From the NCBI RefSeq assembly GCF_007746795.1, contig NZ_CP036343.1, positions 1,740,531 to 1,804,530 of the forward strand: a stretch of DNA of 64,000 nt, read 5' to 3'. Shown piece after piece: positions 27,781 through 35,833 of this stretch. The notes under the pieces are model-generated. The model saw nothing but the letters and a program-made list of their open reading frames with translations. It was not told the origin of the DNA and searched no databases. This DNA is from Gimesia algae. GTDB taxonomy: Bacteria > Planctomycetota > Planctomycetia > Planctomycetales > Planctomycetaceae. Position numbers and translations under genes: made by a program. How positions within the stretch are numbered: the stretch's first letter is position 1; each line of letters begins with the position of its first letter.

Positions 27781-28665
27781 GTGCTGCTGGGCATGACTGG
27801 ATTTGGAAGTGCGACCGCAGAAAACGACCGGCTCTCGGTCCATGCGGAACTACGTACCGTCAACAATCGTTACCTGAAAGTTTCCACCCGTTACCCGGAC
27901 TTCTACGCCAAACTGGGAAGCCAGATCGAAAAATTGATTCGCGGCTCAGTCTCGCGCGGGACCGTGAACCTCACGCTGCGAATTGACAGTCTGGATCGCA
28001 CCAGCGATTACCTGCTGGACGAAGAAGTCATTAAACAGTACTGGGAACAGCTCAAACACCTGTCCGAAGTCTGCCACACTCCCCTGCCCGATCGCGTCGA
28101 TCGTCTGTTAACGTTACCCGGTGCAGCAATCGATAATTACTCACGCTCGCATACCCCTGAGTCGGACTGGCCTCTGATTGAACAGGCCATTCGTGGCGCT
28201 TTGAAGGAACTCACTGAGTTTCGCAAGAAAGAAGGGGAATCAGCCCAGGCAGACCTGGAGAGCAGTAATCAGATCATTCGCCAGCAACTTGCCGTAGTCA
28301 AAGAGAAGGCGCCGCGTGTCGTCACCAGCTACCGCGATCGTCTGCATCAGCGACTGACAGACCTGCTTAAAGATCAGGAAGTCGAAATGGACCCTGACAG
28401 CCTGATCCGCGAAGTCAGCATGTTTGCAGATCGCTGTGATATCAACGAAGAAATCAGTCGACTTACTTGCCATTTAGAGCAATTTGATACAATTATCTCA
28501 TCGAACACATCTCAGGGTAAAAAACTGGAATTTCTGGTGCAGGAGATGTTCCGCGAAATTAATACGATCGGCTCGAAAGCCAACGATGTTGAGATTTCCC
28601 ATGCCGTGATCGAAATGAAACTGGCTGTTGAGAAAATCAGAGAAAACGTCCAGAACGTTGAATAG
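27781..28665 (+). CDS. yicC: YicC-family endoribonuclease
   Basis: A 294-residue member of the YicC/YloC family, recently described as metal-dependent endoribonucleases. The N-terminal MTGFGSA and the block VNNRYLKVSTRYPDF (about 27-41) are diagnostic, as is the C-terminal signature SNTSQGKKLEFLVQEMFREI NTIGSKA, given here in two parts, followed by EMKLAVEKIRENVQNVE. It starts with GTG, four codons before the conserved Met-Thr-Gly. It heads a five-gene run, yicC-gmk-rpoZ-coaC-coaB, which is the order also seen in Bacillus and many other bacteria (yloC-gmk-rpoZ-coaBC). Confidence 0.93.
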   Translation: MLLGMTGFGSATAENDRLSVHAELRTVNNRYLKVSTRYPDFYAKLGSQIEKLIRGSVSRGTVNLTLRIDSLDRTSDYLLDEEVIKQYWEQLKHLSEVCHTPLPDRVDRLLTLPGAAIDNYSRSHTPESDWPLIEQAIRGALKELTEFRKKEGESAQADLESSNQIIRQQLAVVKEKAPRVVTSYRDRLHQRLTDLLKDQEVEMDPDSLIREVSMFADRCDINEEISRLTCHLEQFDTIISSNTSQGKKLEFLVQEMFREINTIGSKANDVEISHAVIEMKLAVEKIRENVQNVE

Positions 28666-28734
28666 TATAAAATTATTGATCTCACTGAGATTGAATAGAG
28701 AGACCACACAACGATTACTCTGGAGCTTTGCCAA

Positions 28735-29349
28735 GTGTCTGAACCCCAAGCCTGTATCCCACCGCACATTCCGATTGTTGTGCTTTCCGGCCCGACGGCC
28801 AGTGGCAAAACGACCATTGTCAATCGGCTGATGCAGGACTCTCCCGTCAAGCTGATCAAAGCGATTTCGGCTACGACACGACCTCGTCGGAAAGGGGAAG
28901 TGGATGGCGAAGATTACTATTTTCTGTCGACAGAACAATTTGAGAAACGACAGGAAAATAACGAATTCCTCGAATGTGAACAGGTTCATGGGTTGGGATA
29001 CTGGTATGGTACGTTAAAATCAGAAGTAGGCCGGGCAGCGGAAGAAGGGGGCTGGCCTTTTCTGGAAATTGATGTGCAGGGAACGCTTAAACTGATCGAT
29101 CAGTTCCCTCAGACCATTACGCTCTTCGTCAGAACCTCTTCCGATGAAGAATATGAAAAACGCATCCGCAATCGGGGAACCGAATCAGAAGAAGTGATCG
29201 AGAAACGGCTGGCAACAATTCGCAAGGAACTGGAGCAGGCCCAATATTATAGTCATGTCATTATCAATGACGATCTGGAACGTGCTGTCACAGAAATTGG
29301 CACCATCCTGAAACAACGGGAGCAAGAAATTAATGCTGGAAGAATTTAA
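28735..29349 (+). CDS. gmk: Guanylate kinase
   Basis: Phosphorylates GMP to GDP with ATP, in guanine nucleotide supply and (p)ppGpp-sensitive purine balance. The 204 residues begin with an extra dozen before the P-loop GPTASGKTT (19-27; GPSGVGKST is more usual). [19 protein letters not shown] is the GMP-binding segment near 44-62, and [10 protein letters not shown] holds the second nucleotide-contacting region near 108-117. The start is GTG. Its last 17 bases overlap rpoZ, so the two are translationally coupled. Confidence 0.96.
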   Translation: MSEPQACIPPHIPIVVLSGPTASGKTTIVNRLMQDSPVKLIKAISATTRPRRKGEVDGEDYYFLSTEQFEKRQENNEFLECEQVHGLGYWYGTLKSEVGRAAEEGGWPFLEIDVQGTLKLIDQFPQTITLFVRTSSDEEYEKRIRNRGTESEEVIEKRLATIRKELEQAQYYSHVIINDDLERAVTEIGTILKQREQEINAGRI

Positions 29350-29611
29350 AGAAGAAGAAATCGTCAACAAAGTCGGCGGACGTTTCAAACTGTCTTCACT
29401 CATCCAAAAACGCATCGTCGCGTTGAACCGAGGCGCGCGACCACTGGTGGAGATGCAGACCAAAAACCACATGGAAATTGTGGTCCAGGAAATTATGGAA
29501 GACAAAATCTATCTCGATCAATCTGGTGAAGTAGCGGTCACAGACGATGGAAGCCCGCTGGATGCCATCGAATATGACGATGCAGGTCCCAGCCTGGAAG
29601 ATCTGGTCTAA
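29333..29611 (+). CDS. rpoZ: RNA polymerase omega subunit
   Basis: A 92-residue omega subunit, which helps assemble RNA polymerase around beta'. The core motif [20 protein letters not shown] (15-34) is the family hallmark, followed by PLVE and an acidic C-terminus ([16 protein letters not shown]). The start lies within the end of gmk, and coaC follows after 17 bases. Gene order and motif together make this assignment secure despite the short length. Confidence 0.93.
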   Translation: MLEEFKEEEIVNKVGGRFKLSSLIQKRIVALNRGARPLVEMQTKNHMEIVVQEIMEDKIYLDQSGEVAVTDDGSPLDAIEYDDAGPSLEDLV

Positions 29612-29628
29612 CGCACTGATTCAGAACC

Positions 29629-30189
29629 ATGAGCACCGCAAACAAACCCATGCAGGGGCGTGAAATTCTATTAGGTGTTTCTGGAGGAATTGCCGCATAC
29701 AAGACGGCTGACCTCGCCAGTAAACTGGTGCAGAAAGGGGCAGCCGTCAGCGTCGTGATGACACATGCCGCGCAGAAATTCATTGGTGCGACCACTTTTG
29801 AAGCCCTCACGGGCCGCCCGGTCTACCAGGATGGTTTTTCCCCCCGGGAGCATTTTCAGGGGGAGCATATTGGCCTGGTCAGAAGAGCCGAACTGTTTGT
29901 CATCGCGCCGGCAACTGCCAACGTGATCGCTCAGATGGCGCATGGTTTTGCGGATGATCTACTTTCCACGCTGACGCTGACCTGCACCTCTCCGATACTT
30001 CTGGCACCGGCTATGAACGCTGATATGTGGGCCAAAGCATCGGTTCAGCGTAATCTGCAACAGATTAAGGAAGACAGAATTCAGATCGTCGAACCAGGTG
30101 AAGGCTGGCTGAGTTGCGGTGTCATCGGCAAAGGACGGATGGCAGAACCCGCAGAGATACTAACCCGAATCGAAGAACTACTGGGATAA
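29629..30189 (+). CDS. coaC: Phosphopantothenoylcysteine decarboxylase (CoaC alone)
   Basis: FMN-dependent decarboxylation of phosphopantothenoylcysteine to phosphopantetheine in CoA synthesis. It has only the flavoprotein half of the usual CoaBC: 186 residues with [15 protein letters not shown] (about 15-29), the active-site histidine in [28 protein letters not shown] (the PxMNxxMW substrate motif), and the cysteine-bearing flap [10 protein letters not shown]. It ends with a stop before the synthetase domain, which is a separate gene starting about 50 bases later. Split coaC and coaB are known in streptococci and some other groups. No ribosome binding site is seen upstream. Confidence 0.93.
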   Translation: MSTANKPMQGREILLGVSGGIAAYKTADLASKLVQKGAAVSVVMTHAAQKFIGATTFEALTGRPVYQDGFSPREHFQGEHIGLVRRAELFVIAPATANVIAQMAHGFADDLLSTLTLTCTSPILLAPAMNADMWAKASVQRNLQQIKEDRIQIVEPGEGWLSCGVIGKGRMAEPAEILTRIEELLG

Positions 30190-30240
30190 TTCGAAACGGT
30201 ACTGCCCTGCTTCGAACTTCTCCCTTTGATTGATCCCCAA

Positions 30241-30867
30241 ATGCGAATCCTGATCACAGCCGGTCCTACACGAGAATATCTGGATGATGTTCGCTATCTG
30301 TCCAATGCGAGCAGTGGGCAGATGGGATACGCTTTGGCGCGTTCCGCCATTGCTGCTGGCCATGAAGTCGCGCTGGTCTCAGGCCCGGTCACCATTAATC
30401 CCCCTGCGGGATGTGAGATTTATCAGGTCGAGACTACGGATGAGATGTTCGCGCAATGCGAAAAACTGTTCCCCAACTGTGATGGTGTGATCGGCACTGC
30501 CGCGGTCTGCGACTATCGCATCAAAACCCGCAAACCCGGTAAAATCGCTAAAACCGGCGAAGCCATCACCCTGGAACTGATTGAAACGATCGACGTTCTG
30601 GCAGAACTGGGAACCCAGAAAGGGAGTCGCTGGGTCATGGGCTTCGCGCTGGAATCTCAGGATGCCCGCTTCAATGCCGTTCGCAAACTCTACAGTAAAA
30701 AATGTGATGCGATCGTGCTGAACAGTGTGAGTGCCATCGGGTCCTCTGAAAACTTCGTGGAAGTCATCGACCAGAGCCAGGAGATTGTGGCGACTTACTC
30801 GGGCGAAAAGACCCAGGTGGCAGATTCGCTGATTGATTGGATTCAACAGCATCTGGCAGGCAGCTAA
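30241..30867 (+). CDS. coaB: Phosphopantothenate-cysteine ligase (CoaB alone)
   Basis: Joins phosphopantothenate and cysteine using a nucleotide triphosphate, the step before CoaC. This is the synthetase half of CoaBC as its own gene, 208 residues. ITAGPTREYLDDVRYLSN and SSGQMGYALA at the N-terminus form the nucleotide-binding loop, AAVCDYRIK near 85 and KPGKIAKTG match the substrate lid, and GFALES is a late family block. I start it at the ATG at 30241; a TTG five codons earlier (30226) is possible, and neither has a clear ribosome binding site. It ends the yicC-gmk-rpoZ-coaC-coaB run. Together with panD near 8 kb it covers much of CoA synthesis. Confidence 0.9.
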   Translation: MRILITAGPTREYLDDVRYLSNASSGQMGYALARSAIAAGHEVALVSGPVTINPPAGCEIYQVETTDEMFAQCEKLFPNCDGVIGTAAVCDYRIKTRKPGKIAKTGEAITLELIETIDVLAELGTQKGSRWVMGFALESQDARFNAVRKLYSKKCDAIVLNSVSAIGSSENFVEVIDQSQEIVATYSGEKTQVADSLIDWIQQHLAGS

Positions 30868-31355
30868 ACCGACTGCCCACAGAGCCCCGCCTCAACAGCA
30901 CGCTGCAGGAAACCGGGAAACTGGTCAAAACCTGTCGATTCCGCTCAACCGTCAAAATCGGTGCGGTGAATTCCTTAACACTTCCTCTGACTGTTCTAAC
31001 CCGAACCGCACTGACGCGTGTGGTAAAAACACAACATCGTTTGTTGACTTTTTTCGACCTCCCTTCAGTTTGTGTGATAGGTTTGAGTAGTTAAGGAAAT
31101 CAACATTTACATGAATCCATACTTTTGTTTGGTACGTCTCAATGCCCCCCCATTGAGACACTGGTCGTGAAAATATTCCCGTCTGTTGATGTTCTTGGGT
31201 TTTCATCGCAGACGGGAACTATTTTTCATTCGAACGAATTTTCTGGTTTATCCCACAAAAAAGTAACCACCTTTTTGCGTCCGCTTTGCGCGCTGTTGAT
31301 TCTCCTTTGAATATACAATCCGAAATTTCAAACATAGATTTGCAGGTTGGTCAGC
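30868..31355. other. Intergenic region and structured leader before ftsK
   Basis: About 490 bases between coaB and ftsK with no convincing gene. The left 200 bases contain short frames without ribosome binding sites. The right part holds two perfect inverted repeats in tandem (see 31136-31218), in an AT-rich context. No consensus sigma-70 pair is clear; a TTGACT lies near 31042 without a matching -10 box. Confidence 0.5.
31136..31218 (+). promoter_or_regulatory. Two consecutive hairpins upstream of ftsK
   Basis: First hairpin: GTCTCAATG (31136-31144), loop of six C, CATTGAGAC (31151-31159), a perfect 9-bp stem. Second: TTCCCGTCTG (31176-31185), 23-base loop, CAGACGGGAA (31209-31218), a perfect 10-bp stem followed by CTATTTTTC. 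The second could act as a weak terminator or attenuator; the pair could also be a small RNA. They end about 137 bases before the ftsK ATG. No known RNA class is recognised. Confidence 0.5.
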
Positions 31356-33659
31356 ATGATCGACATTCAACGGTTCAAAACAGATTTAATCGCGCTGGGA
31401 TTACTGGCAGCGACAGTCTTTCTTGGACTGAGCCTGTTCAGCTACGACCCCGCCGATCCCCCTGCGCAACTCGTCTTCCCTGTCCGTGATGTCGCACAAA
31501 ACCTGTGTGGCGACTCCGGCGCTCAAATTGCCCATTACCTGCGAACCAGTTTCGGTATCGGTGCCTGGGGAATCTTCATGGCGTTAATCGTAGTCGACAT
31601 GCGCATGTTTTCGCGCCAGCAGAACTCGGGAGTCTTCGTCGAACTCATCGGCCTGGCTTTGATTCTGATTTCACTCTGTATCGCCAGCCAGATGATGCTG
31701 GGACAAAACAATGCGACCCCACTGATTGGCAGTGGCGGGTATATTGGCGCGCTTGGTTTTTCTTTACTGGAAACCCGATTTTCGATCGCTGGCTCATTGA
31801 TCCTGCTGACCTCGATGTTTCTGGCAGGACTCTTACTGACTGCAGATACGCTTCCCGTTCGTCTCTTTTTTTCCTGCCTCACCTTTCCTTTCAAAGCCTT
31901 GAGTCGTGAATCGGCTGAAGTGGATGAAACAGAAGCAGAGGCAGACGAAGAAGAATATGTAGAGGAAGAAGAAATCGTCGCTGAAGAAGAGGAAGACGAG
32001 TACGAAGAAGAAGTCGTCGCCGCTCCTAAAGCGAAAGTAAAACCTAAAAAGCGCAAGCCCATCAAGGTCAATCCGCCGGCGGGAATTCGTCTGGCGCGAC
32101 CGTCTCAGCCGATCGAGCAAAAAAAAAACAGCTCTTATAAACTACCCGACTTAGAACTGCTGGAAGAAGCGGAAGATTTTCCGTTCGAAATGTTAGCCAA
32201 AAAGGCGGAAGAAGCGGCTGAAATCCTCGAAAATACTTTTGCTGATTTCGGGCTTGATATTCAAGTCTCTGAAATCGATACCGGTCCGGTATTAACCTTA
32301 TTCGAATTGAATCTGAAACCGGGACTGCGGGTTGCCAAAGTCACCGCTCTGGCTCATGATCTGGCCGTTGCTTTACGTGTCCCTTCTGTCCGGGTGGTGC
32401 CTTCCATTCCAGGAAAAAATACGGTCGGCGTTGAAGTTCCCAACGACAAACAGGTCATGGTCCGTCTGAAAGAACTGATCGAAGCCTGCTCCGATGAAGC
32501 AGAACACAGTCGCATTCCTCTGTTCATGGGTAAAGATGTCAGCGGTCACCCCCTGACGGCCGATCTGGCTAAGTTGCCTCACCTGTTGATCGCTGGTCGA
32601 ACCGGAACCGGGAAAAGTGTCTGTCTCAATACATTGATTCTTTCACTGTTGATGACCCGCACCCCTAACGAAGTCAAAATGTTGATGATCGATCCGAAGA
32701 TGGTGGAATTAAGCGGTTACAAACGCATTCCGCATCTGATGCATCCCGTCATCACCGATATGAAAAAAGCGGAAGCCGTACTGGCGTGGGCCGTCGATAA
32801 GATGGAAGAACGCTACGATCTACTTGCCCGCTGTGGATCAAGAAACATCGAAAGCTTCAACAAACTGGGTAAGGATAAAATTCTGGACCTGGCTGGCATC
32901 GATCCTGAATCGGAAGAAGCATTGCAGATGCCGGAGAAAATGCCTTCGATCGTGATCGTTGCCGATGAAATTGCCGACATGATGATGACCTCTGGTAAAG
33001 ACGTGGAAGCGCATATTATTCGCTTGGCACAGAAATCTCGTGCTGTCGGAATTCACCTGGTTCTGGCTACTCAGAAACCAACCGTTGATGTCATTACCGG
33101 ACTGATTAAATCAAACCTGCCTGCACGTATTTCGTTCCAGGTTGCTAGTCGCGGCGACAGTCGTGTGGTTCTGGATGAAAACGGTGCAGACGCCCTGCTC
33201 GGCAATGGTGACATGCTGTATCTGGCTCCCGGGACCAGTAAACTGACCCGTGCCCAGGGCGCGTATGTCAGTGATGAAGAAATCGAACGCGTAATCGACT
33301 TCTTCAGCGATATGGCTCCCGAATACAGTCCGGAACTGGAGCAAATCACCGCAGCCAATTCCAAGAAAAATAATGGCGGCGACTCGGACCGGAAAGAAGA
33401 CAGCTTGTACGACGAAGCAGTCGAAGTAGTCATCCGTGAAGGTCGCGGTTCCGTCTCACTCCTGCAGCGTGCGTTGGGTGTTGGATATGGACGTGGTGCC
33501 CGGTTGATCGATTACATGGCTGAAGATGGCATCGTGGGTGAATATAATGGCTCACAGGCACGTGAAGTTTTATACACCATGGATGAATGGGAAGCCGTGA
33601 AGTCAAACCAGTTCGAAGACGATTTCGGCGAAGAAGAATACGAAGAAGAGTTCGTTTAA
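31356..33659 (+). CDS. ftsK: DNA translocase FtsK
   Basis: Septum-located, ATP-driven DNA pump that clears and aligns chromosome termini during division. The start at 31356 follows AGG at nine bases; a TTG three codons upstream is possible. The 767 residues include about four N-terminal membrane helices (to about 165), a short highly acidic linker (about 185-225, runs of Glu), the alpha/beta motor with Walker A AGRTGTGKS near 413 and Walker B-like IVIVADEIADMMM near 530, and the C-terminal gamma winged helix (about 685-750, VSLLQRALGVGYGRGARLIDYM) that reads KOPS sites. The linker is much shorter than in E. coli FtsK, similar to SpoIIIE/SftA-like size. Two hairpins lie upstream. Confidence 0.96.
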   Translation: MIDIQRFKTDLIALGLLAATVFLGLSLFSYDPADPPAQLVFPVRDVAQNLCGDSGAQIAHYLRTSFGIGAWGIFMALIVVDMRMFSRQQNSGVFVELIGLALILISLCIASQMMLGQNNATPLIGSGGYIGALGFSLLETRFSIAGSLILLTSMFLAGLLLTADTLPVRLFFSCLTFPFKALSRESAEVDETEAEADEEEYVEEEEIVAEEEEDEYEEEVVAAPKAKVKPKKRKPIKVNPPAGIRLARPSQPIEQKKNSSYKLPDLELLEEAEDFPFEMLAKKAEEAAEILENTFADFGLDIQVSEIDTGPVLTLFELNLKPGLRVAKVTALAHDLAVALRVPSVRVVPSIPGKNTVGVEVPNDKQVMVRLKELIEACSDEAEHSRIPLFMGKDVSGHPLTADLAKLPHLLIAGRTGTGKSVCLNTLILSLLMTRTPNEVKMLMIDPKMVELSGYKRIPHLMHPVITDMKKAEAVLAWAVDKMEERYDLLARCGSRNIESFNKLGKDKILDLAGIDPESEEALQMPEKMPSIVIVADEIADMMMTSGKDVEAHIIRLAQKSRAVGIHLVLATQKPTVDVITGLIKSNLPARISFQVASRGDSRVVLDENGADALLGNGDMLYLAPGTSKLTRAQGAYVSDEEIERVIDFFSDMAPEYSPELEQITAANSKKNNGGDSDRKEDSLYDEAVEVVIREGRGSVSLLQRALGVGYGRGARLIDYMAEDGIVGEYNGSQAREVLYTMDEWEAVKSNQFEDDFGEEEYEEEFV

Positions 33660-33687
33660 ACTTCTGCTATTCTCTGCTTCATCGGGA

Positions 33688-33712
33688 ATTTGACCTGAAA
33701 ACAAGGTCAAAT
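33688..33712 (+). terminator. Hairpin shortly after ftsK
   Basis: Perfect 9-bp stem ATTTGACCT (33688-33696) and AGGTCAAAT (33704-33712) with a 7-base loop, 29 bases after the ftsK stop. It is followed by CAGCTTTTGGTTTG, a poor U-tract, so it may be a first, leaky terminator. Confidence 0.5.
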
Positions 33713-33915
33713 CAGCTTTTGGTTTGACTCCTACTCCCCTGCTGCTTATGATCTTTCCATTGGCTGTTTGTGATTAATAGTACCAACTCAATAGAAGGCT
33801 CTCTGGTCTATGTTGTCTGTCTCAAATATTGTCTGCATCAGCGGCATTATTATTATTTGCGAAATTTCAGACTCCCAATGACTTGAGGATCATTACCAAT
33901 TTAACAGATTTTCAT

Positions 33916-33944
33916 AACCTCAGGTCACAACCTGAGGTTTTTTT
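33916..33944 (+). terminator. Intrinsic terminator upstream of cimA
   Basis: Perfect stem AACCTCAGG (33916-33924) and CCTGAGGTT (33931-33939) with a 6-base loop, running into seven T. It is a strong terminator by form. It lies 257 bases after ftsK and 114 before cimA, so it could end ftsK read-through or act as a leader terminator for cimA. Confidence 0.8.
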
Positions 33945-34057
33945 GTTATGTAGACCAGGACAGATCAAGCATTGCCCCGGTATTGCCTGAAAAGAATAGC
34001 AGCAGATAGAAAAACAAGAGTCAATCTCTTTATTAAACAGAAAAGAAAGCCCCGACG

Positions 34058-35632
34058 ATGGCCCGAATTCAGATGTATGACACCACTTTGCGGGATGGCA
34101 GCCAGGGAGAAGGCGTGAACTTCTCATTGGAGGATAAGCTGCAGATTACCGCAAAGCTCGATGAGATGGGTTTCGATTACATTGAAGGCGGCTACCCCCT
34201 TTCGAATCCGAAAGACACTGAATATTTCCAGCGTGTCGCGGAAATGGATCTGAAGCACGCCAAAGTGACCGCATTTGGCATGACCCGCCGCAAAGAGATC
34301 GAAGCCAAAGACGATGTCGGCATGCAGGCTTTGCGTGACTCACAGGCCCCCGTGGTGACGATTGTCGGTAAAACCTGGGACCTGCATGTGACTGAAGTCC
34401 TGCGGGTCTCACTCGAAGAGAATCTGGCGATGATTGCCGATTCGGTCGGCTTTATCAAATCATGCGGACGAGAAGTCATCTACGATGCAGAACATTTCTT
34501 TGATGGCTTTCGCGCCAATCCGGAATATGCACTCAAAACCATCAAAGCAGCAGCCGACGCAGGAGCAGATATCGTCATCCCCTGCGATACCAACGGCGGC
34601 AGCCTGCCCGAAGTCATCACGAAATACGTCGATCTGGTACGATCAGAAGTGGACGTTCCACTGGGAATTCACTGCCATAACGACTGCGATCTGGCGACTG
34701 CCAATTCACTGGCGGCGGTCGAACACGGCGCCATCCAGGTTCAGGGTACTATCAACGGGATTGGAGAACGCTGTGGCAATGCCGACCTGATCAGCGTGAT
34801 CGCTAATCTGGTAACGAAAAAAGAGGGGTATTCGGTTTTACTGGACAGCAAGCTGCATCACCTGACCGAACTTTCGCGCTATGTATATGAACTGGCTAAC
34901 ATGAATTTCCGCTCCGGCCAGCCTTTTGTCGGCAGCAGTGCTTTTGCTCACAAAGGGGGCATGCACGTGCATGCCGTCAACCGCATTGCACGCAGCTACG
35001 AACATATCGAACCGGAAGTTGTCGGCAATGAACGCAAAGTGCTGGTGAGTGAACTGTCAGGTCGCTCCAACATCGTCGCTAAAACAACTAAGATGCAGCT
35101 CGACAACGATCCGGAACTGCTCACCCGGATTCTAGAAAAAGTGCAGGATCTGGAAAACGAAGGCTATCAGTTTGAAGCCGCGGAAGCATCCTTCGATCTG
35201 CTGGTCAAGAAAGTCGCCGGGACCTTCAAACCACATTTCGAAAAGATCCATTATCGCGTGAATGTAGAGTCCGACAATACCCACGAACCGCTCACGGAAG
35301 CGACCATCAAACTAATCGTCAACGGCCAGCAGGAGCATGTGGTGGGCGAAGGTGACGGTCCGGTGAATGCTCTGGATACGGCTCTCAGAAAAGCCCTCTG
35401 CCCTGCTTACCCTGCCCTCGAAAAAATGCATCTGGTTGATTACAAGGTCCGCGTAATCAACTCCGCAGAGGGTACCGCCGCCAGTGTGCGTGTGGTGATT
35501 GAAAGCCGGGATGAACACAAGGTCTGGAGCAGTATCGGCGTCAGTGAGAACGTGATCGAAGCCAGTTGGCTGGCGTTGGCAGACAGCGTCGAATATAAGC
35601 TCTACAAGGATGAAGGAACGATTTTAGGCTAA
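34058..35632 (+). CDS. cimA: (R)-citramalate synthase
   Basis: Condenses pyruvate with acetyl-CoA to citramalate, the entry to the threonine-independent route to isoleucine. The 524 residues belong to the DRE-TIM metallolyase family: YDTTLRDGSQGEGVNFSLED at 7-26 with the diagnostic DRDG-like site, GIHCHNDCDLA with the metal-binding HxH near 205-215, and NGIGERCGNADL near 233-244. The C-terminal LeuA-type regulatory domain (about 385-520) is present. Length and motif details fit the CimA-type subgroup better than 2-isopropylmalate synthase (LeuA), which is a close alternative. The gene stands between a terminator and valS. Confidence 0.88.
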   Translation: MARIQMYDTTLRDGSQGEGVNFSLEDKLQITAKLDEMGFDYIEGGYPLSNPKDTEYFQRVAEMDLKHAKVTAFGMTRRKEIEAKDDVGMQALRDSQAPVVTIVGKTWDLHVTEVLRVSLEENLAMIADSVGFIKSCGREVIYDAEHFFDGFRANPEYALKTIKAAADAGADIVIPCDTNGGSLPEVITKYVDLVRSEVDVPLGIHCHNDCDLATANSLAAVEHGAIQVQGTINGIGERCGNADLISVIANLVTKKEGYSVLLDSKLHHLTELSRYVYELANMNFRSGQPFVGSSAFAHKGGMHVHAVNRIARSYEHIEPEVVGNERKVLVSELSGRSNIVAKTTKMQLDNDPELLTRILEKVQDLENEGYQFEAAEASFDLLVKKVAGTFKPHFEKIHYRVNVESDNTHEPLTEATIKLIVNGQQEHVVGEGDGPVNALDTALRKALCPAYPALEKMHLVDYKVRVINSAEGTAASVRVVIESRDEHKVWSSIGVSENVIEASWLALADSVEYKLYKDEGTILG

Positions 35633-35833
35633 CCGGTGTCCATGTTGACGCGATCGTCGGCTGAGATGCACTCCCAATCCAGAAATCCGGACCGTCAACA
35701 ATGCCCGCCATGGCTGTTTTTGCGATATCGGAACTGGTATAGTTCGTGTCAGTAACGGAAAACCAGCTATTTCGTGGCAGATCGAATTCTCCACTTTAAC
35801 CATGTCTCAAAGCACAAGACCCAACTCGAAATC

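Larger units (their letters stand above)
33660..34057. other. Intergenic region between ftsK and citramalate synthase
   Basis: About 400 bases holding two transcription-ending structures for ftsK and, presumably, the cimA promoter, for which no clear boxes are found. No gene is seen. Confidence 0.5.
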
